DNA of 64,000 nt from Halothiobacillus diazotrophicus (GTDB taxonomy: Bacteria; Pseudomonadota; Gammaproteobacteria; Halothiobacillales; Halothiobacillaceae): NCBI RefSeq assembly GCF_001663815.1, contig NZ_CP016027.1, positions 2,666,501 through 2,730,500 on the forward strand, read 5' to 3'. The notes under the pieces were generated by a model. That model saw nothing but the letters and a program-made list of their open reading frames with translations. It did not search any database and had not been told where the DNA came from. Position numbers and translations under genes: made by a program. Shown here one piece after another: positions 46,946 through 55,428 of this stretch. How positions within the stretch are numbered: the first letter of the stretch is position 1; each line of letters opens with the position of its first letter.

Positions 46946-49900
46946 TTACGGTAAAGGAACGAAATTTCGAGGAAGAAAGACTCGTGAGCCTTCCGAAATG
47001 ATGATGTAAGTAACCAGGGCCTCTCCAGTAAGTCCTGTAATTTCACGCATATGTTGCATGAAATTCTGGTTATTTGCGTCTGATGAAGGTGTGGGCATTG
47101 AAGCAAGTGACCATGCATCAGCTGGCAGCCCACCATTACATCCTTGCGAGTCATAGTCATTCAACAGGTTACGAAGTTGTGTTTGCTTGTTTCTGAACTG
47201 CTGCTGATGTCCGGCAATAGACATTGGGCCTGACGGCGGTAGGTCAAGCGGGTTACGATGCAACTCGTCTGCTCTTTTTGCTAGTTCATTTCGAACCTTG
47301 TTGATCTTATCCTCTATTTTTTTGCAAACATCATCTTTGCACAAACCAAGCTCGTCAATGTAACCAACCGGATCATTCCCAACATAGGTGTAGAGGTTAA
47401 TCCCGCCAATCTCACGTATCGGATCCCGCGATAACCACCTTGAGGTATCAGGATCGTAAGCTCGATAGGTAGCGAGATACAGCCCTGACTCGGTTTGTGC
47501 ATACAGACCGGCGTATTGATAATCCGGCAGGGTGCCTTGGTGCTGGATAATCTTGCCGTAGCTGTCGTAGCTGAGTCGTCCAACAACTTGGCCCTCGTTA
47601 TTCACCAAAGCAACTACGCTGCCCACCTCGTCTTGGACGTAGTACAGCGGCTGATCGCCGTGCAGTTCACCTTCGTTGTAGTAGCGGGCTTGTACCGTAT
47701 CGCTGCTGTCGCGTTTCTCGCAAATGCGCTCACCGCACCACAAGAATTTAGTGGTCACTGGGCTTCCGCCCCGATCGGTTTCCGTATCGCTGGCTCGTCG
47801 ATTGAGCCCATCGTAAGCAAACTGGCTGGTGTGCCCAGTCTGCTTGTTGGTGATCTCGATCAATCGGTCGGCGGCATCCCACTGGTAGCTGTGGGTGCCG
47901 TCGCTGAGCAGATTGCCGTTGGCATCGTACTGGTAGTCGGTCTTACCGTCGGTCTGGATCTGATTGAGTGCGTTGACGGTAAAGGCCGTGCTGACTGTAC
48001 GGCCAGTGGCAATGCCAGTGATATTACCCGCCGCGTCGTAGGTATAGCGCGCTGGGTTACGTCCTTTGACTTGGGTCAGTCGCAGGGCATTGTCGTAACG
48101 GTAATGATTGACAATCGCGCCGGGCTTGAAGGCCAGATCGTGCTCATGGTGCGCATGGTCATCCTCCTCGTTGTCGTCATTGCGATCATGCGACTGCTTC
48201 TGGTCGTGATGGTCGCCGAACATCCAATCCGGCAAACCCCAGTGGCGACCGAAACGTTCAGCCGCCGACAGGCGCTGAATATCGCCAAGCCCACCAACCA
48301 TTTCCCGGCGACTCTGGATCAGGCCATCGGGGCTGGTCTGGAGCCAGAAATCCGCCACCGGCTTTGGCCGGCCACGATGCAGTACGTCATTGAGAATCGC
48401 CTTGAGTCGGCGATCGCCTAGATTGTTCTCATATTCGTAGCGCACCTGATACGGGACCAGCTTGCCATCGTATTGAATGGTTTGCTGGACGGGTTGGTCG
48501 GTTTCGCCGAGGTAGCCGAAGGTGAAGGCACCCAGCGGATTGCTGTCGCCGATCAGACGACCCAGGTCGTCGTAGCCGTAGGTTTCGGTGGCGCCATCGA
48601 CCGTGCGGCTGGCCTGCAGGCCCAGGGCGTTGTAGGTGTACTGGATCAGGTCGTGGGCGTTTTGGCCTTGTTCGCTTTCGAGCTGCCCTGCGCCGAGTAC
48701 ACCGGCGGGGTAATACGCGTAGGTGGTGGTGCCTTGGGCGTCGACCCGGCTGGTGAGGCGCGGGTAGTAGCTGTCGTAGCCGAACTGCACCGGTGCGGTG
48801 GCGTGGATAGCATTGGTGTAGCTGATCCCAGCCAGGCGGTTGTCGTGGGCATAGCTGTAGTTCGTGCTCTGACCGAGGGCATCAGTCCGGTTGATCAGGT
48901 GCCCGGTGATGTCGTAGGCATAGTGCACCTGACTGCCGTCGGCGTAGGTGCGGTCGGTCACGCGGCCTTCGATGTCCCGATCCCAACGGGTGGTATTGCC
49001 GTTGGGGTCGGTCAGGCTTTGCAGGTTGCCGTTGGCAAAGTAGCCGTACCGGGTGACTTGTCCCATGGGGTCGGTCTTGCTGATCAAATCCCGGACGCTG
49101 TCATAGGCGTACTGGGTGGTGCGGCCTTCGCGGTCGGTGGTGGCCACCGGATCGAGGTTGTTCCAGGTGATGGTTCGGCTCGTACCGTCGGGATAGGTGA
49201 CGGCCGTTTCACGATTAAGCGCATCGTAGCTGTAGCGCAGAGTATGTCCTTCGGAATCGGTGCTGCTGGCAAGGCGCCCGTACCCGTCGTAGGTATACCG
49301 ATCGGCGATTTTGCCATTGGCGTTGGTTACGCTAACCAGATACCCGTTGGGGTCATAGGCATACGTGGTGGTGTCACCCACGGGGTCGGTCATCGAGGTT
49401 CGCTGGCCGGCCCCGTTGTAGGTATAGGTGGTGGTTTGCCCCGCCGCGTCGGTATAGGTCAGCGGTTCGTGCTGACCGTTGTACGTCAGGCGGGCAAGGA
49501 TGTCTTCACCGCTGGCTGTCTTGCGGGCGACCTGGATGAGGTCGATGCCATCGGCTGCGTAGGTGTAGTTCAGTGTCCGCCCAACGGGGTCGATAGATTG
49601 CGTCGTCCGGCCGTAGGTGTTGTAGCTGAAACGTTGTAGCTGCGTGCTGCCGTCCGCCAGGACTCGCGCGATGGCAGAGGGTTTGTCCAGGCCACCATTG
49701 CCGCCGGCCCAACTTTGGTTGGGGTAGTTGAACCAGATGCGGTGTTCCAGCGGTTCTTTAATGCTTTCCAGGGCGCCCGAGGTATAGCCGTAATAGGGCG
49801 CATCGACCTTGTGCAACCAATGGAAAATCTGCGCCTGGGTGTAGTCACCGGGGGCCCGTTGCATGGCGGTTTTATCCCAATAAAAGGTGTCCCGGGAGTT

Positions 49901-51895
49901 GATGTACGCGTTGAACGTGTTAATACCCTGCGGGACGGGACTGTCGCTGAATGGGATGCCCGGTGCGTTGTGCCGGAACTCGACGCGCTCTTTCTGGCCC
50001 TGGGGATCGGTGATGTCCAACCAGCGCGTGGTACCGTTCTGCCCGCCGTCGAACTGTGTGGTGCCATAGGGTGTCGTCATGGCCGTCATGAACGTGCCGC
50101 TGTCGTAAGTGAAGCTGCTGTGCATGCCGATGGCGTCGGTAATGCCGATCAGGCGGCCCTGATCGTCGTAACTGATCGCGACGGTGCGGCCGAAGGGGCC
50201 GGTGACGCCGGTCATCTGTAACGGGTACTGGCTATCGCCATATTGGAAGGTGGTTTTCTGGCCCAGTGCATCGGTCAGCGTGGTCAGGCGCATCTGGCTG
50301 TCGTAGTTCAGCGTGACCGCATTGCCGGAGGGATCGACGACCTGGGTCAGGAACACCCGGCGCGGGAAATACGCGCTGCCGTCGGAGGCGCCATACACGT
50401 CCTTGCTGCCGTCGGGCATACGCCGTTCATAGGTCGCCGGGTTACTGGAAACCTGGACCAGATGGGCGCCGGTGCGCTCTTCCGGCGCGAAGGCGCCCGT
50501 GGAGGCGTTATAGCCGCCATAGGTGCGTGTGCCGCCACCACGCAGGGCGATGGTGACATTGCTGCCCGGCGCATTGGGATCGTCCTGAACGTAGGAGATC
50601 CAGTTGGATACCCATTTCTGCCCGAGGTTGCCAAAGGTGAAGTTGGCGGGCTGATTGGCTTCGCGCTGGCTGTAGATAATGCTCACCGGAACCGCCGGTC
50701 CCTTGGGCGGCGTGTAGGCGAGGGGGGTATCCTGCACGCTCAGACTGACGAGCATGGCCTTGACCGTGTACTGCGGCATGCCCAGGGGGGAGCCGCCGCC
50801 ACCGCCACCGCCACAAGAGGGCGGCGGTGAACCGCCACCGACGCCTGGGTCACCGCTGGAGGTATCGTTCGGGTTATTGCCCGGTGTGATGCCCGCCCCA
50901 TAGACCCGTTCCGCTTCGGCGGTCGCGACGGTGCGCCATGACTGTTTGCCCTTCGCGAGGGTGGAATCGGGTACCAGAAAATAACCGCTGGATTCGGAAC
51001 GGATCGCTGCCTGGGTCATCCAGTAGTCGCGACCAATCGCCGCATCCTTGATGTGGTAACGGCCGCCGGACTCGCCGACGATCGTGGCGTAGTGCCCGAC
51101 TTTCCAGTGCACCACGGACGGCACGGGAATCGGCGCCGCGCGATGACGGAAAATTACGCGGGCATTGAGCCCCGCATCATCCGACAAGGCCTCCAACTGG
51201 GAGAGATCAATGCCTTTCGGACCGGCCTTATCGTGTGCGATTCGGGCGATGCCTTGTACGTCGCCCTGTTTCTTCATGAGTTGCTCAAGGGCTACCAGGC
51301 CGCAGATCCGGGCGTGGGCAGGTTCGTGCTCCATCCGCCACAGACCTTCCTCGGCCTGAGTTTTCTGTGCCTGGGCCGCGCCGGTCAGCACCATGCCTTT
51401 ACCTTCTGACAAAAGCGTTTTTACCGCCTCGGCATGGCCGAGCACGGTGTGCAACCAGAGCAGTTTGCCGTAGACCTTCTGTATCAGCGCTTGCTGAGCT
51501 TCGGTCCGAAGCGTCAGGTTGGCACGCGTATTCCAGACGGTCTGAAGCTTGTCGATGGCGTTCGAGAACATGCCGGCATGCGCGTAGGCCAAGCCTTCGT
51601 TGACCAGCAGTGCAGTGCGCCAGGGCGATTGCGGATGCGACTGAAGAAAATGGTCGATGGGTGCAAGCTGCTCCGCGTCGCCGGACGTGCGATAGGCCTC
51701 GATTGCGGATCGCAGTTCGCGATTTTCCTGGGACGCCGGGCTGCCGCCAATCGGGATCAGCGGGGTCTCGAATACCCCGAAGCGGTGCATCGTCATGGTC
51801 GATTGCGCCGAATCGGCGGATGGGGCGGCAGAAGCATTAACACCGGAACTAACGAGCAATAGCGTGGCTATCAGGCGAACAGTCAAGCGATACAT
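46946..51895 (-). CDS. Rhs-repeat polymorphic toxin protein with N-terminal C39-like peptidase domain
   Basis: The 1649-residue protein begins with a Sec signal (MYRLTVRLIATLLLVSSGVNASAAP). Residues about 60-190 are helical and possibly TPR-like. About 190-310 looks like a C39 papain-like peptidase with candidate triad Cys198 (ARICGLVAL), His268 (WKVGHYATIVG) and Asp284 (HIKDAAIG). A Gly/Pro/Ser linker follows (about 340-370), then YD repeats from about 430 and the Rhs core YLATYRAYDPDTSRWLSRDPIREIGG. The C-terminal tip of about 130 residues begins CKDDVCKKIEDKINK and ends ISEGSRVFLPRNFVPLP. The immunity candidate follows. Export by Sec, not by a T6SS PAAR/VgrG route, is suggested. Confidence 0.88.
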   Translation of the reverse strand: MYRLTVRLIATLLLVSSGVNASAAPSADSAQSTMTMHRFGVFETPLIPIGGSPASQENRELRSAIEAYRTSGDAEQLAPIDHFLQSHPQSPWRTALLVNEGLAYAHAGMFSNAIDKLQTVWNTRANLTLRTEAQQALIQKVYGKLLWLHTVLGHAEAVKTLLSEGKGMVLTGAAQAQKTQAEEGLWRMEHEPAHARICGLVALEQLMKKQGDVQGIARIAHDKAGPKGIDLSQLEALSDDAGLNARVIFRHRAAPIPVPSVVHWKVGHYATIVGESGGRYHIKDAAIGRDYWMTQAAIRSESSGYFLVPDSTLAKGKQSWRTVATAEAERVYGAGITPGNNPNDTSSGDPGVGGGSPPPSCGGGGGGGSPLGMPQYTVKAMLVSLSVQDTPLAYTPPKGPAVPVSIIYSQREANQPANFTFGNLGQKWVSNWISYVQDDPNAPGSNVTIALRGGGTRTYGGYNASTGAFAPEERTGAHLVQVSSNPATYERRMPDGSKDVYGASDGSAYFPRRVFLTQVVDPSGNAVTLNYDSQMRLTTLTDALGQKTTFQYGDSQYPLQMTGVTGPFGRTVAISYDDQGRLIGITDAIGMHSSFTYDSGTFMTAMTTPYGTTQFDGGQNGTTRWLDITDPQGQKERVEFRHNAPGIPFSDSPVPQGINTFNAYINSRDTFYWDKTAMQRAPGDYTQAQIFHWLHKVDAPYYGYTSGALESIKEPLEHRIWFNYPNQSWAGGNGGLDKPSAIARVLADGSTQLQRFSYNTYGRTTQSIDPVGRTLNYTYAADGIDLIQVARKTASGEDILARLTYNGQHEPLTYTDAAGQTTTYTYNGAGQRTSMTDPVGDTTTYAYDPNGYLVSVTNANGKIADRYTYDGYGRLASSTDSEGHTLRYSYDALNRETAVTYPDGTSRTITWNNLDPVATTDREGRTTQYAYDSVRDLISKTDPMGQVTRYGYFANGNLQSLTDPNGNTTRWDRDIEGRVTDRTYADGSQVHYAYDITGHLINRTDALGQSTNYSYAHDNRLAGISYTNAIHATAPVQFGYDSYYPRLTSRVDAQGTTTYAYYPAGVLGAGQLESEQGQNAHDLIQYTYNALGLQASRTVDGATETYGYDDLGRLIGDSNPLGAFTFGYLGETDQPVQQTIQYDGKLVPYQVRYEYENNLGDRRLKAILNDVLHRGRPKPVADFWLQTSPDGLIQSRREMVGGLGDIQRLSAAERFGRHWGLPDWMFGDHHDQKQSHDRNDDNEEDDHAHHEHDLAFKPGAIVNHYRYDNALRLTQVKGRNPARYTYDAAGNITGIATGRTVSTAFTVNALNQIQTDGKTDYQYDANGNLLSDGTHSYQWDAADRLIEITNKQTGHTSQFAYDGLNRRASDTETDRGGSPVTTKFLWCGERICEKRDSSDTVQARYYNEGELHGDQPLYYVQDEVGSVVALVNNEGQVVGRLSYDSYGKIIQHQGTLPDYQYAGLYAQTESGLYLATYRAYDPDTSRWLSRDPIREIGGINLYTYVGNDPVGYIDELGLCKDDVCKKIEDKINKVRNELAKRADELHRNPLDLPPSGPMSIAGHQQQFRNKQTQLRNLLNDYDSQGCNGGLPADAWSLASMPTPSSDANNQNFMQHMREITGLTGEALVTYIIISEGSRVFLPRNFVPLP

Positions 51896-51974
51896 GCAAT
51901 GGTTCTCCGAGTTGGGCTCATTACCGAGCGCGAATCAGGGTTATCGATGCGTTTAGGCCGGTCCGGACATTAAA

Positions 51975-52001
51975 AAACCCCGGTTATCGAGGCCGGGGTT
52001 T
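51975..52001 (-). terminator. rho-independent terminator overlapping the end of the upstream exported-protein gene
   Basis: On the minus strand, AAACCCCGG and CCGGGGTTT (9 bp, plus-strand arms 51993-52001 and 51975-51983) pair around a 9-base loop, followed by a T-run. The TAA stop of the upstream gene lies in the loop. The rhs gene therefore needs its own promoter in 51896-51972. Confidence 0.8.
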
Positions 52002-52643
52002 GGGTAACAGGGTCAGGGTATCGATCACGATGCCATTGGGCGTGGGCGTCCCGGACATCAAGTCCAGCTGTGCGCCGCTATGCCAATCGAAGCGCCCGGG
52101 ACTGTAACGCGCGAGGCATTGGCTATCGTTCGGCGCACATAACTGGGCAATGCAACCCAAGGTCCACCAATAGGACTCCTTCAGCGGATCGTGCTGGGTT
52201 CGGGCATTACGGTACGCCGCATTGTTGCCGTAGAACGCGTGAGGGGCATACCGGATCACCGCGCCGGGCAAGATCGGGCCAGACTCGTATTCTTCACGGG
52301 TCATGGCCACCGTGACGGAATGTCGATTGGTATGACCATCCTTCGTTACGGGGATGGATAACGACAGCAGCGTGACGAACGCGGGATAGCCCTGCGCATC
52401 GGCCGGGACGTTGTGCCAGAAATGATGATCACGGGCCCAATGAAAGACTTGAAGCGTCTGTTTGGATGTGGCCACGGCCTCGACCTGGCCGACCAGGATA
52501 TCGGGCGGCGATTGCTTCGTCAGGAGGCCACAGTGGTTATGCGGGCAATCGAAAGGCAGGGCTAAAGCCGATGGGGCGATGAAAAGGGCAATCCATAAAA
52601 GGGCTGCTGCTGTCATCGTCTGAGGGCGAGAGAAGATTTCCAT
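51984..52643 (-). CDS. exported protein of unknown function upstream of rhs
   Basis: I do not recognise this family. Starting at MEIFSRPQTMTAAALLWIALFIAPSALA (52643), the protein has 219 residues and a clear Sec signal with cleavage near ALALPFDCP; the frame is open to 52676. The mature part has cysteines in FDCPHNHCG and LGCIAQLCAPNDSQC and is rich in Trp, His and Tyr. It has no transmembrane segment. It reads toward the rhs gene but is separated by a terminator. It could serve as a helper or adaptor of the exported Rhs protein or simply share the island. Confidence 0.6.
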   Translation of the reverse strand: MEIFSRPQTMTAAALLWIALFIAPSALALPFDCPHNHCGLLTKQSPPDILVGQVEAVATSKQTLQVFHWARDHHFWHNVPADAQGYPAFVTLLSLSIPVTKDGHTNRHSVTVAMTREEYESGPILPGAVIRYAPHAFYGNNAAYRNARTQHDPLKESYWWTLGCIAQLCAPNDSQCLARYSPGRFDWHSGAQLDLMSGTPTPNGIVIDTLTLLPKPRPR

Positions 52644-52871
52644 CCGGGGAAAAGGCATGTGCAACGTCCCTTGCAATCCTGCGCAGGAGCACTCTATCCG
52701 GGAGCTGGAATGTTCGTCAATAGTCCATGAAATTTAAAGTGTTGCTAATTAATAAATAGGTCACATAGTCCGGAGCATTTACGCTGCACTGCACCGTGGG
52801 TGCATGGGGATTTGTGCATCAATCCACTGCCGGATCGGATGGGCGGCGGGTGAGTCCGCCCGTGCATTGCC

Positions 52872-53513
52872 TTATTGGGAGAAGGCGTTCTTCTGGTGCG
52901 GCCGCGCATCCCGAACCAGGAGTTCGTCGAGGCTGCGGCGGGTTTTTTTCGGCCAGTTGCCCGCCGCCGGGTAGCCGACGGCGATCATGAACACCGGCAG
53001 ATAATGCTCGGCGATGGCGAAGGTCTCCTTGAACTTGATTGGATCGAAACCGATCATCGGGCTGGTGGCCAAACCCAGTGCCGTGGCTTCCGTCATGAGG
53101 TTCATGGCGGCCAGCGAGCCCGAGCGGATCGCTTCGTCATGGGCACGGCGCGGGTCGGAATAGGTGCCTTGGACCGCCTGGACGAAATAGTCGGCCAGCC
53201 CTTGGTCGTAGATGCCGGCAGCCTGGTCGGCCCGGGTGATTTCGGGGAAGGTGAGGTGGGACTGGAGATCGCCGAGCACGACGATCACAACCGGCGCCAT
53301 TTCCACCTTGGCCTGATCGTAGGCAATGGAACGCAGCACCCGCCGCGCTTCCAGGTCCTGGACGGCGACGAAGCGGGATTGCTGCATGTTGTAGGCGCTG
53401 GGCGCCTGACGGGCCGCATCGATCAGTTGATCGAGAATTTCCGAGCTGACCGGACGGTCGGGGTCGTAGACGTTGGCGGAATAGCGTTGATGTATGGCGG
53501 TATGGGCGTCCAT
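52872..53513 (-). CDS. nitroreductase family FMN oxidoreductase
   Basis: The 213-residue protein has the nitroreductase pattern HQRYSANVYDPDRPVSSEILDQLIDAARQAPSAYNMQQSRFVAVQD, with the FMN-binding R-x-S segment. Later come LAAMNLMTEATALGLATSPMIGFDPI and the C-terminal VGYPAAG. Enzymes of this family reduce quinones, flavins or nitro compounds with NAD(P)H. GGAGTCACC lies before ATG 53513. It follows the pirin gene by 67 bases on the same strand and may be co-transcribed under the LysR-type regulator. Confidence 0.92.
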   Translation of the reverse strand: MDAHTAIHQRYSANVYDPDRPVSSEILDQLIDAARQAPSAYNMQQSRFVAVQDLEARRVLRSIAYDQAKVEMAPVVIVVLGDLQSHLTFPEITRADQAAGIYDQGLADYFVQAVQGTYSDPRRAHDEAIRSGSLAAMNLMTEATALGLATSPMIGFDPIKFKETFAIAEHYLPVFMIAVGYPAAGNWPKKTRRSLDELLVRDARPHQKNAFSQ

Positions 53514-53580
53514 GGTGACTCCTTGCTAAGTCGGTTTCGGGCTGATACGGATTCGGAAAACGATTCGGGTGTTTCAGGGC

Positions 53581-54417
53581 TCAGAGAGTGCCCATCCGGC
53601 CGGATTGATAATCCCGGATGGCCTGCTGGATCTCGGCGGGCGTGTTCATCACGAACGGACCGCCGTAGGCAATGGGTTCGCCCAGCGGCCGACCGGCCAG
53701 CAGGAGCAGGCCGGCTGCCTCGACCGCGTCGAGTGCCACGGTGTCGCCCGTCTGCGGCAGGAGCACCAGCGTGCCGTCGCCATGGGATTGACCGTCCGCT
53801 GTGCGAACCTGCCCCTCATAGATGTAGGCCTGCAGGCGATAACCGGCGGGCAGCACGACCTGAACCGTTGCACCGGCGTCAATACGCAGGTCGGCCATGC
53901 CCGCGCCATCGCCCAGGGTGTCGAGGGCGCCCTGGCCGGTTTCGCCGTTGAAGACCCACTGGTCGGCGATCAGGCGCGCAGATCCGCCGGCGAAGGACAT
54001 TTCGGGAATGTCCTCGCCCTGCAGATCGCGGTAGGTCGGGTCGCTCATCTTCAGTCGGGCGGGCAGGTTGATCCAGACCTGGAAGCCGTGCAGGCCATTG
54101 CTGTCGGTCGTCGGCATTTCCGAATGGACGACGCCGCGCCCGGCCCGCATCCACTGGGCGCCGCCGCTGCCGACGCCGCCCTGATGCCCTTCGGAGTCGC
54201 GGTGGCGCAGACCGCCGTGCAGCAGATAGGTCAGGGTTTCGAAGCCCCGATGGGGATGGGGCGGAAAGCCGCCGATATAGTCGTCCTTCACGTTCGATTT
54301 CAGCTCATCGACCATCAGGAAGGGGTCGAGTTGGCCGTTGGCATCGTTGATCCGGCGGATCTTGACGCCGGCGCCGTCTTGGGTGGGTTGTGCGGTGCGG
54401 GTGGTGATCGTGTTCAT
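53581..54417 (-). CDS. pirin family protein
   Basis: The 278-residue bicupin has the pirin metal-site motifs FPPHPHRGFETLTYLLHGGLRHRDSEGH and MRAGRGVVHSEMP, then the second cupin with WINLPARLKM and YGGPFVMNTPAEIQQAI. Bacterial pirins include quercetinases and redox-linked regulators. The exact activity is not evident. GGGAGCACC precedes ATG 54417. It is divergent from a LysR regulator with a shared palindromic operator. Confidence 0.94.
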   Translation of the reverse strand: MNTITTRTAQPTQDGAGVKIRRINDANGQLDPFLMVDELKSNVKDDYIGGFPPHPHRGFETLTYLLHGGLRHRDSEGHQGGVGSGGAQWMRAGRGVVHSEMPTTDSNGLHGFQVWINLPARLKMSDPTYRDLQGEDIPEMSFAGGSARLIADQWVFNGETGQGALDTLGDGAGMADLRIDAGATVQVVLPAGYRLQAYIYEGQVRTADGQSHGDGTLVLLPQTGDTVALDAVEAAGLLLLAGRPLGEPIAYGGPFVMNTPAEIQQAIRDYQSGRMGTL

Positions 54418-54470
54418 CTGGTGCTCCCGGTGAATGTTTTACGTCAGCTTAGATGATCAAGTCTTCTGAT

Positions 54471-54505
54471 AAAATCGAAATTAATTGCATATAAATTTCG
54501 ATTTT
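54471..54505. promoter_or_regulatory. LysR-type operator (12-11-12 palindrome)
   Basis: AAAATCGAAATT (54471-54482) and AATTTCGATTTT (54494-54505) are perfect inverted repeats separated by 11 bases. The centre reads T-N11-A, the LysR-box pattern. It lies between the divergent pirin and LysR genes, 21 bases before the LysR start. Confidence 0.8.
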
Positions 54506-54526
54506 TTGAAAGCGAATGGGGTGGGT

Positions 54527-55426
54527 ATGGATGATCTGCGTGCCTGGCGCTGGCTGATCGGCGTCATCGAGTTGGGCGGGCTTCAGGCGGCGGCGAAGGA
54601 ATTCCACCGCACCCCGTCAACCTTGAGCCATGCCATCAAGCAGCTGGAGGCGCAAACGGGCCTCTCCCTGGTGGACTACTCGGGGCGCCGTCTGGTTCTG
54701 ACGGAAGTGGGCCGATTGCTGACCGATCGCATCCGTCCCGTCCTGCGCGATCTGGATAGCGTACATCAGGTGGTGACGCAGTTCGCCCGGGGTATCGAAC
54801 CTGTGTTGTCCGTGGCGATCGACCAGATCATTCCCCTGAGCGCCATCGCGCCTGCCCTGGCCCATCTTGCCTGCACCTTCCCCCATACGCGGCTGGAAAT
54901 GTACGAAACCGTGCTCGGTGGCGGTCCGGCCCGTCTGCAGGCCGGCGAGGTCGGTTTGTATCTGGGCACTCAGACCGTGATGGGCTTCTCCCGAGAAACC
55001 GTCGGCGAGATTCATCTCGTCGCCTGTGCGGCGGTCGACCACCCCTTGCAGCGATCGGCGCGCGAAACCGGCGAAACCATCAGCGAGGCCCAGTTGCGCG
55101 CACATCGCCAGATCGTGATCCGGGATTCGGCGCCGGGTCGGATGACCAATGGCAGCTGGCTTGCGGCGGAGCAGCGCTTCACGGTCGATCATCTGCATAC
55201 GGCGATTGGCCTGATCGAGGCGGGTTGGGGATTTGCCTGGCTGCCGGACAGTCTGATTGCCGCGCGTCCCGGGATCGCGCCACTGCCCCTGGGGTGTGCG
55301 CGCAGCGAGCGGGCACCACTGCATCTCGTGGTGCGGCCGGATTTTGTGGCGGGGATCGTCGGAGCTGCCTTCGTCGAAGCGTTGCGGTCGGGGTTGGCGA
55401 TGGATGCGACGCAGGTCGCCGACTGA
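54527..55426 (+). CDS. LysR family transcriptional regulator
   Basis: The 299-residue protein has an N-terminal winged helix (DDLRAWRWLIGVIELGGLQAAAKEFHRTPSTLSHAIKQLEAQTGL) and a periplasmic-binding-like effector domain (VLSVAIDQIIPLSAIAPALAHL, GWGFAWLPDSLIA). ATG 54527 is preferred, with GGGGTGGG before it; the frame starts at a TTG at 54485. It is divergent from pirin and most likely regulates pirin and nitroreductase through the palindrome at 54471-54505. Its effector cannot be inferred. Confidence 0.92.
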   Translation: MDDLRAWRWLIGVIELGGLQAAAKEFHRTPSTLSHAIKQLEAQTGLSLVDYSGRRLVLTEVGRLLTDRIRPVLRDLDSVHQVVTQFARGIEPVLSVAIDQIIPLSAIAPALAHLACTFPHTRLEMYETVLGGGPARLQAGEVGLYLGTQTVMGFSRETVGEIHLVACAAVDHPLQRSARETGETISEAQLRAHRQIVIRDSAPGRMTNGSWLAAEQRFTVDHLHTAIGLIEAGWGFAWLPDSLIAARPGIAPLPLGCARSERAPLHLVVRPDFVAGIVGAAFVEALRSGLAMDATQVAD

Positions 55427-55428
55427 GC

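Noticed and set aside
47495-49639. Long plus-strand frames opposite rhs
   Set aside because: They are antisense to YD repeats and made of repeating Val/Gly-rich nonsense with no RBS.
46269-51895. CRISPR-like or tandem-repeat array in the Rhs region
   Set aside because: The repeats are coding YD repeats and cassette duplications, without regular spacers.
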